Below, piece after piece: positions 13,430 through 24,700 of a stretch of DNA of 64,000 bases; position 1 is the stretch's first letter, and every line of letters begins with the position of its first letter. The position numbers and the translations under genes are program-made. The DNA comes from Parus major (Eukaryota; Chordata; Aves; Passeriformes; Paridae): positions 52,234,269 through 52,298,268 of the forward strand of contig NC_031774.1 of assembly GCF_001522545.3 (NCBI RefSeq), written 5' to 3'. Below the pieces are notes generated by a model that ran no database searches, was not told the DNA's origin, and worked only from the letters and a program-made list of their open reading frames with translations.

Positions 13430-13760
13430 CTGCTATATTAGCCGTCATACATCTATATATACTGTCATTTGTTTCTCACCCTCCTCCAGATCAGAGAGCT
13501 GCTTAATCACTGCCTGTCAGCTCCTGCCTTGCCATATTTCAGCCTGTTCATTTAAAATGTTGTTATTTGCTCCCTGGGCAGCCAGTAGTAAACCAGAGAA
13601 GCAATCAATAAATGTCCTTAACCGGAGCTCAGGCAGCAAGCGGAAGCATTGTCTAAAGCAACAGGGGGAGGATAAGTCCCTGTTTCCTTCCCCCAGCACT
13701 GCTGATTGCACATATGCACTGATTCACTTGTCAGCTTGCCATTAGCAGACACGCTCTGCC
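13430..13760. promoter_or_regulatory. Candidate conserved non-coding element
   Basis: Between about 13430 and 13760 the sequence packs several developmental-type motifs: GCTTAATCAC (13501-13510), a MEIS/TGIF-like CTGTCAG (13514-13520), CAATCAATAAATG (13602-13614), a SOX-like CATTGT (13647-13652) and GATAAG (13671-13676). Some CpGs are retained in an otherwise CpG-poor region. No repeat family or exon explains it. Motif presence is seen directly; conservation and enhancer activity are inferred. Confidence 0.3.
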
Positions 13761-13779
13761 TCCCAAAGCAAAGGGGTTG

Positions 13780-16700
13780 TGAGAGGAGAGAGAGCAAACC
13801 ACACACAGGAACAGCCACTGCTCACATGGCTGAGCTGTCTCCTCTCCTGCCTGGACTCACACCTCCAGGACACCTCTCCCTGGGGAGGGCTGCGTGCCTA
13901 CAGCCTGTTCCCGTTCCCAGCACCTGGAAGGGTCTGGCACTGGCTGGCATGTCACAGCCCCACAGCGTCCGACACGCAGGCCACACTCCAGGGAAGGCCC
14001 ATGGCATGACAGCAGCACATCAGCGTGGTGCTCTGCAAGCCAAGACACCCAAGTGAACCAAATCCAAGGTGACCACAGCTGGTAGCCCTTGGACCTGCAG
14101 GTTGGAGCTGCGGTCCCTTCAGAAGGGGGGAGGAGCTGGTCTCCTCTCCATCATGACAGCTGGTGCTAAGTTGCTCCATCCTTCCCACCTGTTGCCTGCT
14201 GTGCAGCTCCTCAGCAGGGGCCAGGAATTTCTTTCTGGCCTTGAGCAGGCACCCCAAAGCATTCCAGACCCACAGCTATTGTCAGAGCTGCAAACATTGC
14301 TCAGATCAAGCAACATCCCCTTTCTTCTGCCCTCCCAGCCTCCAGTGTTAGGATTCTTTGGATGCAAACTAATGTTGTTTTGCTCCTGCCAGCCATCCCT
14401 TTGGAAACCAGAAGGATTATTATTCTTACCAGCGTTTTTCACTTGGACAATACCCCACAAGACTGCAACGAAACAAAAGCAAAAATCCATCCTGAGTGTT
14501 GGCTACTGCACTTAAATTCAAAGTCATGGTCCAGACTGTGAATCTGCCTCCTGGTGTAACTTGGCAATTAAGTAGATGTACCAAGTGGGTCTTTAAAGGG
14601 CAACCTAAATAAGAGCTGTTAATTCCGTTGCTGGCACAGCCAGTAACTCCTTGGAAAAGGGTTGGCGGGTGAAAAAAGTGGTAGGAATCAGCTTTATTTT
14701 ATTCTGCTATGATGGAACCCTTTTAGATGGCTCAGTCCCTGAGTGTCTTCACTCACTGCCAAAGCTCCCATCAGTCAGTGTCTGGGTCACCATGCTCCGG
14801 TCTGGCCTCAGCTCCTGGGCAGGTGTTTCCATGCCATTTAATGCCACTGTGATGAACATCATAAGGCATAAACCTGGCATTAGGTGAGCAACAGGGACAT
14901 AAGCTACCCCTTCTAGAGCTTTTGAAGTGCCAAACCAACTCCTCAGGGCTGGAGGATCTGCATGCTCTGGGGACATGCCAAATGTGGCATAAAAAATCTG
15001 TGGCAAAGCCACTTTGTCCCTGGGTGCTCAAACTTAACTGCAAGACCAAACTTGTTTCTGTGCTCAGTGATGGGAGCTGGGAAACCCCTCTAGGGGCAGA
15101 TGCCACTTAGTTATTATTTTATTTTTAATTCAGTACTTACGGTCTGATCATCACTGTTGACCCAAACATAGCATGACAATTCTACAAGCCCCAGAGACAG
15201 TTAGATGAGAAGTCCCTTCCAAGTCAGCAGAGTGATTCCCAGGGGTGCTAAAGCAAATCAGAAGTAGATATAACATAAAGCAGCTACAAGTAATAGAAGG
15301 GAAGAATATTGTAGGAAAAGAGTAAAGGAAACAGAAGGCTACGCAGATGGCTAAAAATATCCTTTCATTTCTGCCAGATATTAAGTCAGTCTTGTCTCCA
15401 ACCATAACATGTCTTCTACTAAAGAAGCACCATTCTCTATCCTCCTTCTCCAAATGTGATCCAACATCTTCTGTCTTGATGCTGGAAGTAGGGAGCAGGC
15501 ACCCAGCTGTCACTTTTGCAGCTGCCAGGATGGAGACAAAATGTTCAGGCAATCCTGGCTGATCCACTCATGTCTGCCAGTGATCAGCTGTCAGCAGTGA
15601 CTGGCTGTCCATGTTGTCATGTCCTATGCATTCTCTGAAACCAGAGAGCTGCATGCACAAATGGACCTGGCCCACACCTTTAACAATTTTTTTTCCTTTT
15701 GCCTCCATCTTCTCTTGTAACAAACCATCTCCCTGGATGGGTCACACAACAGTAATACTCCACTGCAGCAGCTCTTAGGTACAACCAAAGTTTGATAGAT
15801 GCTACCACAGGACCACTTAGAAGAAAAAACACCTTGTAAACTCCATTCTCAGATGATAAAATGTGCCACATGAATCATCCCCATCCCAGCCCAAGAGCAC
15901 TATTAGTGTCAAGGGCAACAATAAGGAAGATAAGGAGTGCAGGAGAGCATGTGCAGCCCACTCTAATTACTCCCATCACTAACAAGCCAATGAATCAAAG
16001 CATGAAAGTGAATGTGTGCAAAAATGTGTAAAGCTGAAGAAAGCCTCCCTTATTCCCTTACAGGGAGGGAGAAAGCCTGTGCCAGCAAAACAAAGCTTCA
16101 AAAGCAGTATGAAAAGTTGAGCCTGAAGCTGTGCTGGCAACACTATCCCCTTGGGTGACTTTGGATAATGTCAATGTTCATTCTACAAAATATGGATGGT
16201 GCCTCTGTTCCTGCACTGTTACTCATGTGGATTTGGTCTTTTTCCAAGTTCCCCTGGTAGATGACCATTCTCTGCTCAGCACACAGGAACTCCCACATTT
16301 AGGCAAGAATCTTCAAAACCTGAGTAAAAATCAGCACAAACTGTACTTGTCTGCATTACACACAGAGGGAGTGAGGCAAGGAGTTCTGTAGTGGGCTGAA
16401 GACTACTAGATGTCCTCTCTGGAATCAGGACATCCCTGTGAGGAGATTGTAAGTGTCCTATTTAGTGCCCTTTCTCCAACACAATCATCATTACTGGTCC
16501 AGAATATTCCTCTTTGTATTCCTCTCATCTCCACTTCAGAGGTCCTGTGATATTGCAGCAAATTGGCAGAGAATGAGAGCATTCAGGCAGTTTTAATCAA
16601 ACCATGCAATGGTTTCCCTTCTTGTTCTGCCAGACAGGGACTCTCGCCATCATGGTCTGCAAATGCCCTCTGCTCTGGAGCAGGATCATTGGCCTAGACC

Positions 16701-17580
16701 CTGACTCAGGTTCTCCATGTCTGGAAGGAAAGGACTCACTCACAGATTCAGAGCCTCCTGACACTCAGGAGAAGGGCTCATTCCAGTCCTGATTCACGCT
16801 GCTGTGATCTGATTCAAACCCTCCTGGCCCAGCAGGGAAGTGGGACTGTGACTCAGATTTCCAGGTTCAGAGCAGGGTGACTCAGGACACACGTGGACCA
16901 CAGCTGGGGCAACATCTCCAAAAACACCTCTGCTCCTCTGCTACCTACTGGGGGACATGCTACTGCCTGGGCACTTGGGATGAGCCGTTCCAAGACACAC
17001 TTTGGACCAGGTCAGTACAAGGAAGCTGTGTGTTCACACAGAAGAGTGTGGCAGCAGGACATTCAGGCTGAGGTTGTCCCCTGGGTAAATAGGTGCTAAT
17101 CCACCTCTGGCAGTCACTGCATTTCCAACCTGTTGCAAGTACCTGCCTGGCAGAGCCCCTCCTCCTGACACAGTCCCAGGTCGTGTTCTGCAGACACTGT
17201 TGGACTGATGCCCTTTGCATCCTGCCGTGAAGAATGCAAGGAGCTTTTTCAGCTTCAGCAGCTCAGGGCTGCTGGGTTTTGTACCTCGTGCTTACACTTA
17301 TGGGACCTGACAGTGGCTCTTTAATTCTTAATCCTTCTGAGAAGCAGACTGTGTGTTCCTTCCAACTTGGATCAGTCTGGACCTCATTAGCTCCTCTCAC
17401 TTGGTTGTGCCCAGAGGAGGTGGCAGACGAACAGACCCAGGAAAATCACAGTCCATCACTATGGTGTTACTGTGATCCAGCCCTATGAATTTTATGCTAA
17501 ATTGGAACTGAACTCCTCGATAAAGCCCCTGAGGCTTTCCTGGTATTTCTGATTTTCCTTGATATACTTTCCTTTTTTTG
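13780..17580. other. Unassigned non-coding DNA
   Basis: GC-richer in 13800-14350, where several overlapping open frames occur on both strands, then average. I see no splice-bounded coding frame, repeat family or RNA gene. Confidence 0.5.
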
Positions 17581-17588
17581 CCTTCCAG

Positions 17589-17711
17589 ATTTCCACTTGT
17601 GTTCAGAACAGGTGTTAGGGTGTACCATGGGATGCAAAGTGCTCATGTGGTCTGTCTGGGGTGCTTGCTCTCAGTCGTGGTGTGCTGACTGGCCCCACAT
17701 CTTCAAGGCAG
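17589..17711 (+). other. Candidate 123-bp exon with TSP1-like half-motif
   Basis: A long pyrimidine tract ending in TTTTTTTGCCTTCCAG precedes 17589, and the 3' edge is a near-consensus donor (GCAG/GTATGT) after 17711. The plus-strand frame is open throughout and is phase 1 at both ends. Its peptide includes GCKVLMWSVWGACSQSWC, which resembles the start of thrombospondin type-1 repeats (C-x-V, then WSxW, then C-S). The second cysteine spacing is C-x4-C rather than the usual C-x3-C, and the GxGxxxR part of the domain would have to lie in another exon I cannot find. A 123-bp open frame between good splice signals can arise by chance in 64 kb. A chance match or a non-coding RNA exon is at least as likely as a real coding exon. 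Confidence 0.2.
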
Positions 17712-17714
17712 GTA

Positions 17715-18055
17715 TGTGGGAAAGTGTACGTGGGGGAGACTGGAAGCTTAAGAAAATCTTCCCTGACATCACTGATGAGCAGTGAGAAGAGAAATCAAAG
17801 GCTTTAAAGAATCCAGGGCATGATCCATAATGTTATCTTGTGAGCAGGAGACTTCTACTGGTGCTCTTGGTAAGCCTGAACAGGTCAGCTTTCAGGGGGC
17901 TCAGGGCATCAACACATCCCATTGGATCCCAATGCTCTCCCCAGGAACAAAGATACATTGCCCATTGCTATGTGCTTAGATGGGGTTGGACCAGCTTTCC
18001 CATGGAATCTCAGATGTGCAAACCACATACAAAGAAGAGAAAAATAAAATGTAAG
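17715..18055. other. Unassigned non-coding DNA
   Basis: Nothing recognised between the candidate exon and the hexamer array. Confidence 0.5.
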
Positions 18056-18060
18056 GAAGA

Positions 18061-18097
18061 GGAGAGGGAGAGGGAGAGGGAGAGGGAGAGGGAGAGG
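18061..18097. repeat. (GGGAGA)n hexanucleotide array
   Basis: About six near-perfect tandem copies of a purine-only hexamer, seen directly. The array gives a polypurine strand on plus and a polypyrimidine strand on minus. Copy number is likely polymorphic. Confidence 0.95.
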
Positions 18098-18099
18098 TT

Positions 18100-19365
18100 T
18101 TCTCCCCACAGAGAGATTTGTATCACACAACTACTCTGCAGAAAAAATTAGCTGGGATAGAGGTGGACTGTTAACTTTGTCAGCTGATTTGTATCTACTG
18201 GGACCAGCCTGGTACCAACAAGCACCACGGCTACAGATTGGGCTCGTGAAAGCTGTTAGGTACTCCAAAAGGACCAATACTGATCAAAGTCAAACACACA
18301 TAAGAATGTCACTAAATATAGCTACATTTGTCCCCTCCCCACAGGCCTGGGTGCCAGGAATCAAAGAAGGAAACCGGGATGTCTCCAACATCAGCGGCCT
18401 CTGGCTGTGGGAAGAGGGCAAGTGTGAGTGACCAAGCTCTCTGGCTTGAAGCCTTTACACCACTGAGGGTCCAACCTCCTGCAAGGAGAATTAAGGCTTC
18501 AAAAGCCCAGTTCATAGAAGGCCCCAAGATGCAGTGAGACCAGTAATTCACCACGGAATTTTATACCAAGAAATGCAGAGTTTCCTTCTGCTCTTTTAAG
18601 TTTTCTTCTGCAGAGTAGTGTCTATTTTAGAAAGGGAAAAAATGCCTGGCAGGCCCAAGCACTCAGAATGGAAAGGGGCAGAGCTTCTCTTAGGCACCAC
18701 AGCACTGGAATTGTTTGCCTTACTAAAAAAAAAAGTGATCCTAACTTGTTTTAACCCTGAGATCCCCCTTGTTTTCCACAGTGCACCAGACCAGTCACCA
18801 GGAGCTGAGGCTGAGGGCTTGGCATTGCAGATGGAATCATCCCCAGCTCAAGAAAAGTCCATCTCTATGGGCAACAGAAAACAGGCAGGGCCTTTTGTCT
18901 AAGGAGAACAGGATTATTTGGATTGGCTTTTCAAAGAGACAAGCAAGGACCAGAGCCAGGTACCACCATCACTTCTGAAAAAATCCACTTTTTAAGAAAA
19001 GTTTCGTTGTTATTTGCTGCTTTTGTCTTGGCCCTGTTATGTTAAGTGTGGCAGGGCCAGAGAGGAGGGGCAAAGTTTTTTTGAGGACTTAAGCCTTCCC
19101 TGGATTTCAGGGAAACTTTATTTCCTTCATGTTGCTCATACTGTGGGACTTCAAAATGCACCAGAATCTTGGCCACTAAGCATCAGCCTCCCAACAGTTA
19201 ATGCAAAACACACTGTAGCACAGTTAAGTAATTCTTTTTCACATGATGCAGCTGCAATTTGTCCTTCATTGTTACTAAACCCCAAAAAGGCTGGGAGTAA
19301 ACTGTTCTATGGCAGAGCTAAGTGACCAACAAATCCTGCTACTGTGTTGGCCCTGAATGTATTTT
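18100..19365. other. Unassigned non-coding DNA
   Basis: No feature recognised. An A-run lies near 18725-18734. Confidence 0.5.
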
Positions 19366-19373
19366 TTTCCCAG

Positions 19374-19448
19374 AGATTGATGCAGGCTCAGGTATTTGCA
19401 TTTGCTCGCTCACTCCCCGAGTTTTCATCGTGAGAGGTTTATTAGCAG
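19374..19448 (+). other. Candidate 75-bp exon, phase 1-1
   Basis: The acceptor (ATTTTTTTCCCAG) ends at 19373 and the donor (TTAGCAG/GTAAGT) begins at 19449; both are strong. One frame, phase 1 at both ends, is open and contains a C-x-C pair. No domain is recognisable, and an open frame this short is expected by chance. It could be an exon of a non-coding transcript or nothing at all. It is listed because it lies 1.7 kb downstream of another candidate exon of the same phase. Confidence 0.12.
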
Positions 19449-19454
19449 GTAAGT

Positions 19455-21140
19455 AATCTATGCAACCACATTACCATTTTGTTCTCTGAAGAGCTGCATG
19501 TGCACTGCAACAAATCACTGGCACAGCCAAAATAGAGAAATCCATCGCACCAGGCAGCAGAAACAGCAGAGGTAACAGCCTGGCTTTGCACCATCAGTTC
19601 TCCTTCCAGTCACATCCAGCACCTTGGGTGACCTTGCTGACATTTTAAGCAGCACACACCATTTATCTGAGCACTGTGTGAGCCAAATGTAATCCCACAT
19701 ATGATAAACTGAGCTGCAGCTGCCTGCAAGCTGTGTGTTTCCAGTTTTTCCTTTCTCTTGTAAAATATTTCCTGTCCCCTTTTTCAATAGGGGCAAAACA
19801 GGTAGGTTGGGAAGAAGCGAGGTAAGTGCAGTCAATCTGAGCACAGTCAAACAAATGATTGGTCATGTGGTTTATGCTGAATTAATAACCTGGGCCTCTT
19901 ACTGATTTCATGGTTGTAGCTCCACTGCTTTCACTGCCCTCTGCCTGTTTATGTCAACTTTCTTTTTGGCCCACTCAAGACCCGTTTGTTGAAAGGATGC
20001 AGCAGCACACCTCTATCACCACTGCACCTGCCCCTGCCCTGTTCCTAGCCTCATCCTGAGCACAAGTCTGCTGATGTCAAGGATCTTTGCACACTGCAGA
20101 GGCCTGCTGGCATTCAAGCCACTCCCAAGATCTTTATTTTAAGTTGAGAAATCAAGAGGAAGTACAATCATCAGAGAAATTATGCTTTTCTATTATCTGC
20201 TGCTCATCTTTGGAAAGTGAAGGTACAAGAAAAATGCTGTTTGTAAAAAAAGCCCTTAGCTGAAAGAGGTTCAGGCTCTTGTTGCTCAGTCAGAGAAATC
20301 CCAGTTTAATTATTAAAGTCACAATCATCTTTCTTTGCTTCTGATTTTTTTTTTGTCCAATATATGCACAAGCTCCCGGCCCCTGCTCTTATCTGACCTT
20401 TACTGAAAGACCTTTCTTAGACCTGGCTGTTCTGTACCATGGTGCCAAACATCTCCTACCTTCACCAGCTGCATGGAAGCTGATTTAATTGCTCTTTAAA
20501 AAAATCATCCTCCCCTAGACATTTCTTCTTGTAATTACCCAAGCCTTTGTTTCCCTTTCACTGCCTGATAAGTGCTATTTATATCCACAGCTGCTGAAGT
20601 ATCTTCTTCCCAACAGCAGGTGAAGAAGATTCCTATCACAGCACATGCTCTAAAAATCCTAATCTGTTTTCTGAAGTCATTTAATGCTACCTGTCTTTTG
20701 CCTTCTGGAAACTGCCTCTCTGTATTTTGGTGGCACATACAAAATAACAGGAATGTCCCTGGGAGGGGAGGGAAAAGCAATGAAAATTAAAGGAAAGCAC
20801 CAGGACAATACAACTAAGCTGATTGCAGAGCTGAAAATGGTGGCCCCACCTCCCCTCACCTGCAATGATGCACTGGGGTTTCTCCAAGTATATGGAGCAA
20901 CCAAACAGATATCCTCCTTTTGTTTGTAGGATTAGTTTTTCAGATTGTCCATCTTCTTAAACCTCCTCACTCTACTGGCATGAGAGGAAAAGTAGAAGCA
21001 GCAAGGGGAGAAGATGGTGAAAGAAAATAACTATCCCATACATCCCTAGAAGTATGCTTGGGTCTGGAGATCTTTATCCTGAGGTATTTATTTTGATAGA
21101 GTTATAAATCTCCCCCATACTTAGAGGAGACACGTGGAAC
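19455..21140. other. Unassigned non-coding DNA
   Basis: Mixed sequence with a T-run near 20347-20355. No exon, repeat family or RNA gene recognised. Confidence 0.5.
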
Positions 21141-21145
21141 CATAC

Positions 21146-21216
21146 ACCAGTGATTAAATTAAAGTCTATCCCAGACAAATGAAGAACAACACTATAAAAC
21201 TGGCTGAGAAGGAAGC
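21146..21216 (+). repeat. Diverged direct repeat, copy A
   Basis: Begins ACCAGTGATTAAATT, includes AAATGAAGAACAA and ends near CTGAGAAGGAAGC. It aligns over about 70 bp with 21656-21730, roughly three-quarters identical with small indels. The flanks do not align. The pair could be an old local duplication or two fragments of an unrecognised dispersed repeat. Confidence 0.6.
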
Positions 21217-21655
21217 ATACATGAGGTCAGTTGCTCCTGGCTTTGAAGCCTTTGCTGCAAACCTTGTGCAGTGCTGCAAACCACACTCAGACAATGCTGA
21301 AAGCCTCACCCAGACCCATTCCACACACCTACATTCAAGCAAACATTCACGGAATCAGCAACATCTATGCTGCAAAGCCCAGAGTCAGATATTCAGCTGT
21401 GGTATCAAGAAAATCAAACTTCATTATACCTGGAGATGTTGAGCCCTGCCATTTGTTTCTCCTAACATAGAGCAGAATTCATATCTGAACTCAAACAGGC
21501 TTGGATCCCTTTTGTGTCTGTCAATCTTCAAAGCAACTGTGGTTAAAATTAAAGCTTGTGTTAAAACTGACCCTCATATTAGCAATTTCACTGTAATTAT
21601 GGAGATCCTTTTCCATTTAACCCTACACAACAGTGCCTTCAGGCTCTGCTGCGTG

Positions 21656-21730
21656 ACCAGGGATTAAAATTAAAAAGTCCATCCTAGAAAAATGAAGAAC
21701 AATGCTACAGAACCAGCTGAGAAATGAGCT
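21656..21730 (+). repeat. Diverged direct repeat, copy B
   Basis: Partner of 21146-21216 in the same orientation about 510 bp downstream. Shared blocks are ACCAG-GATTAAA, AAATGAAGAACAA and CCAGCTGAGAA (GGCTGAGAA in copy A). Neither copy resembles CR1. Confidence 0.6.
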
Positions 21731-21739
21731 CAAGTACAG

Positions 21740-24700
21740 CTTTCTGTAGCTTAAGGGCTGGTTTCTGCCACATGTGAATTTACAGAGGCTCTGGTAAGAG
21801 CATGGAACCTCCCCACTGCAGCTGTGTGCCAGAGAGCACAACTCATATGGGTTAGTCCCATCGGTACCTCAATATCCAAGGGAGCCATTGCAAGAGTCAT
21901 CCTTCAAAATCTATGCAAATTGCCTGGGCATAGGAAAGGGTGAACCAATGTGCAGCGATCAGACCTCAGTCTTAAATGTTTTGCAATTGCTCCTTGTACC
22001 AAAGGAGGAATGAGTCCAATGTGGGTCCATCTGGAGAGAGGTCAACAAGCTGCACCCCAGCAAATTACTGATGGCATCTGCTAGCTCCAGCTTTATCAGG
22101 TGCACCACAGGCACCAGTGTGCTACACAAATTAATTTTAATTCAAGTCCCAGCACCTTGTGCTCATTTCAATGTCCTGGCCTCTCATGTGAGACTGACAA
22201 GATGTATCACGGTCCTGGGAACTCTCTTAAGTCCCCAGTGCCAAATACTTTAAAGGGGTGTTGATGCTATAGGGATGCTCTGTGTTATTTGCACCAGAGG
22301 CAGCTGGATTGAGCTACTGTAGCATCCATGGGGACAACTGCCCAGATAAACATAGAAAGTGCAGAACATGTAATGATGTGCCACATGAAAACAACAAGCA
22401 GGCACTGCTGCGATCCCTGAGCTCCATGCCATAAAGGGAGGCAATAATTACATATTAAAACAGTTACAAGGTTATCCAAGGACAGGAAAGGGTAGGAGGT
22501 CAAAACAGAGTCATGAGAAAAAGAGAAGAATCTTCCTGTTAGAAATGAAGGAAAAGTCTTCAGAGTGAGAGAAGCCATTGGGAACAGAGCAACCCCTAGA
22601 AGGGATGTGAAATGGCACAGCGAGAGCATTGATAGACTACAGTGTGACCACATGTGTCTGAACTCTGAAGGCAAAAATGCCAGAGTTTTGTGCAAACACC
22701 TCTGCCAGGACATATTTATTGTGGTTTCTACCTCCTGTGCCAGGCCAGCATGCCAGTCCCTGTGTGTCACTGAGAGCAGACAGCCACTGTGTCCTGGGAA
22801 TGCTGTACACACAGTGCACTGGGGATGAGGAAATGTCTAGTGATACATTATGGGTCATTGGAACCTAATAACCTCTACTCACAAAAGTCACTCTGATTTT
22901 GGACCTCTCTGCCATGGAGAGCCAAGCCTAGCACACATGAAGATGTCCAGAGAAACTGCCAGGTAAGAAACACAGTCCTTGTCTCAGTCTTGCACTGGGC
23001 TCCTGGGAACCCAGGGGCCTGGATCCAGCAGCCACATCCCTCAGTAAGCACCTGGAGGCCAGTGGGAGGGACAGCCCTTCCTCTGCAACAGGGACACAGC
23101 AGCAAAGGCCCCTCCATGCCACAGGCTGACAAGGGCAAGGGCGAGCAAATGCCCTTTGCCTTCCTCAGGATCTGTTTCCTCCCTTGGTGCACTCTCAGGG
23201 CCTTTATCCATGAATACTTTGTAAACAGAGGTGTGTTTGCTGCAGCGTGTTCCCGACTGGGCCAGTTGGAGCTGCCTTGGCAGGGCAGGGAGCAGAGCAT
23301 CCGCCCTTCATCTGCTGCAAGACAGGTGTTGGTGGCACTGTGCCAGTGACAGCTATGCCATGGGATTGGAGGTGCTTTGCTGTTCTCAGAAAAGGTCCAC
23401 ATTCCCCAGGGGGTTGCAAGGGATGCCTATCTGTCCCTGAAGCCCCATCCACATTTATCTGTGGCTGCAGAGGCACTCCCACCACAAGGTGCTCTGAGCT
23501 CCCCTGGGCAAGTGCTGACCCTCACCCACCACATGCATCCCCTTCCTCCACAAAGCATCACCCCAGTTTTCACAGAAATGACCTGACCTCATTCCTAGTG
23601 GCATCCCCAAAGGTGGCACACATAGTGAAGACTTCCGGCTGTGTGCAGCTCCTGAGGATTGAGTCCCCCTTGCAACAGCCCAGTGCTAGGTACGAGAAAT
23701 CCTGTCTGCCCCATCCCTTCCCAGGACAGATTTGCATATTGGGTCAGGCAAGTGCTTCCAGCCACTTTATTTCCAGGGGATAATATTATTCATGAAGCTA
23801 TTTGCTCCCCTAAATCCTTGGTTTCTGTTTGTTGCTTTCTTTCTCACTCCCTCTTCCCAGCTTTTTACTCCCCCCTTGGCTGTTGGTCTGTTAAAAAAAA
23901 AACAGTTTCCCTTGGCTGCACTTTCAGTAGGACATTTCAAAGTCAGACTGAGATGGGTATTAAACGAGGATAGATGCCAGGTTCCTTTTCACTACATCCC
24001 AAACTACTAGAATAGCACCGAAAGCTGTAAATTAGGTCAGCTTTGCACAACAGCTTCCCGAGGCTTTTCTGGGAGCGACGCTGCACAGCCTTCGGGTGAC
24101 TATCGCTTTAAGTAGATCTGGTGCAGCTTGTCTTGGGGGACTGGTGTGATGCAGTGGCAGCTCTCCCAGGGCTGCCCCCTCCTCTATATAGACACAGTTT
24201 GGGACCCAGATTTGCCCCTCTGAGGGTGCACAGTCAAGGGGAGGCACCAGAACCCCACAGCAACCCAAGGCTGGGGTCTGATAGTGATAATGAATATGGG
24301 GCAGGAACCCAGCCTGCACAGGGGACAGAGTGGGTGCAGGCAAGGTGGGCAGCAGCAGCTCCTGGATGAACAGCAACAGGCTGAGCAGTACTGCTGAGGT
24401 CTGAGATTGACTGGGAGAGCTTCCCATCTAGTCCTGTGTGGCTTCCAGCACATCACTGAAAAGCCTTCTTTTTGCATATCAAAAACTTCTTTTTGGATAT
24501 GGCCAGTGAACCAAGAGGATTCCTGGTGCTAAAATGGTGCACCCTGCATCTCTGGACAGAGGGACTGAGAGGCAACCATCTGCATGAGCTCTCTTTTACC
24601 AGATAAACCATTGCCACCTTGATACACCATTCACAAGGTGAAACCAATTCCCTGCTCCCTGTCGTGGACAATTAGCTCCCATATTTTCAAAACCTGGAAG

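Noticed and set aside
15120..15140. Minus-strand splice donor (complement of GTACTTACGG)
   Set aside because: A good donor in isolation, but no acceptor or open frame of exon size accompanies it.
22285..22812. 175-codon minus-strand open frame
   Set aside because: No domain, and overlaps open frames on the plus strand.
23247..23783. 178-codon plus-strand open frame
   Set aside because: Proline/serine-rich random-looking translation with other frames open over the same bases.
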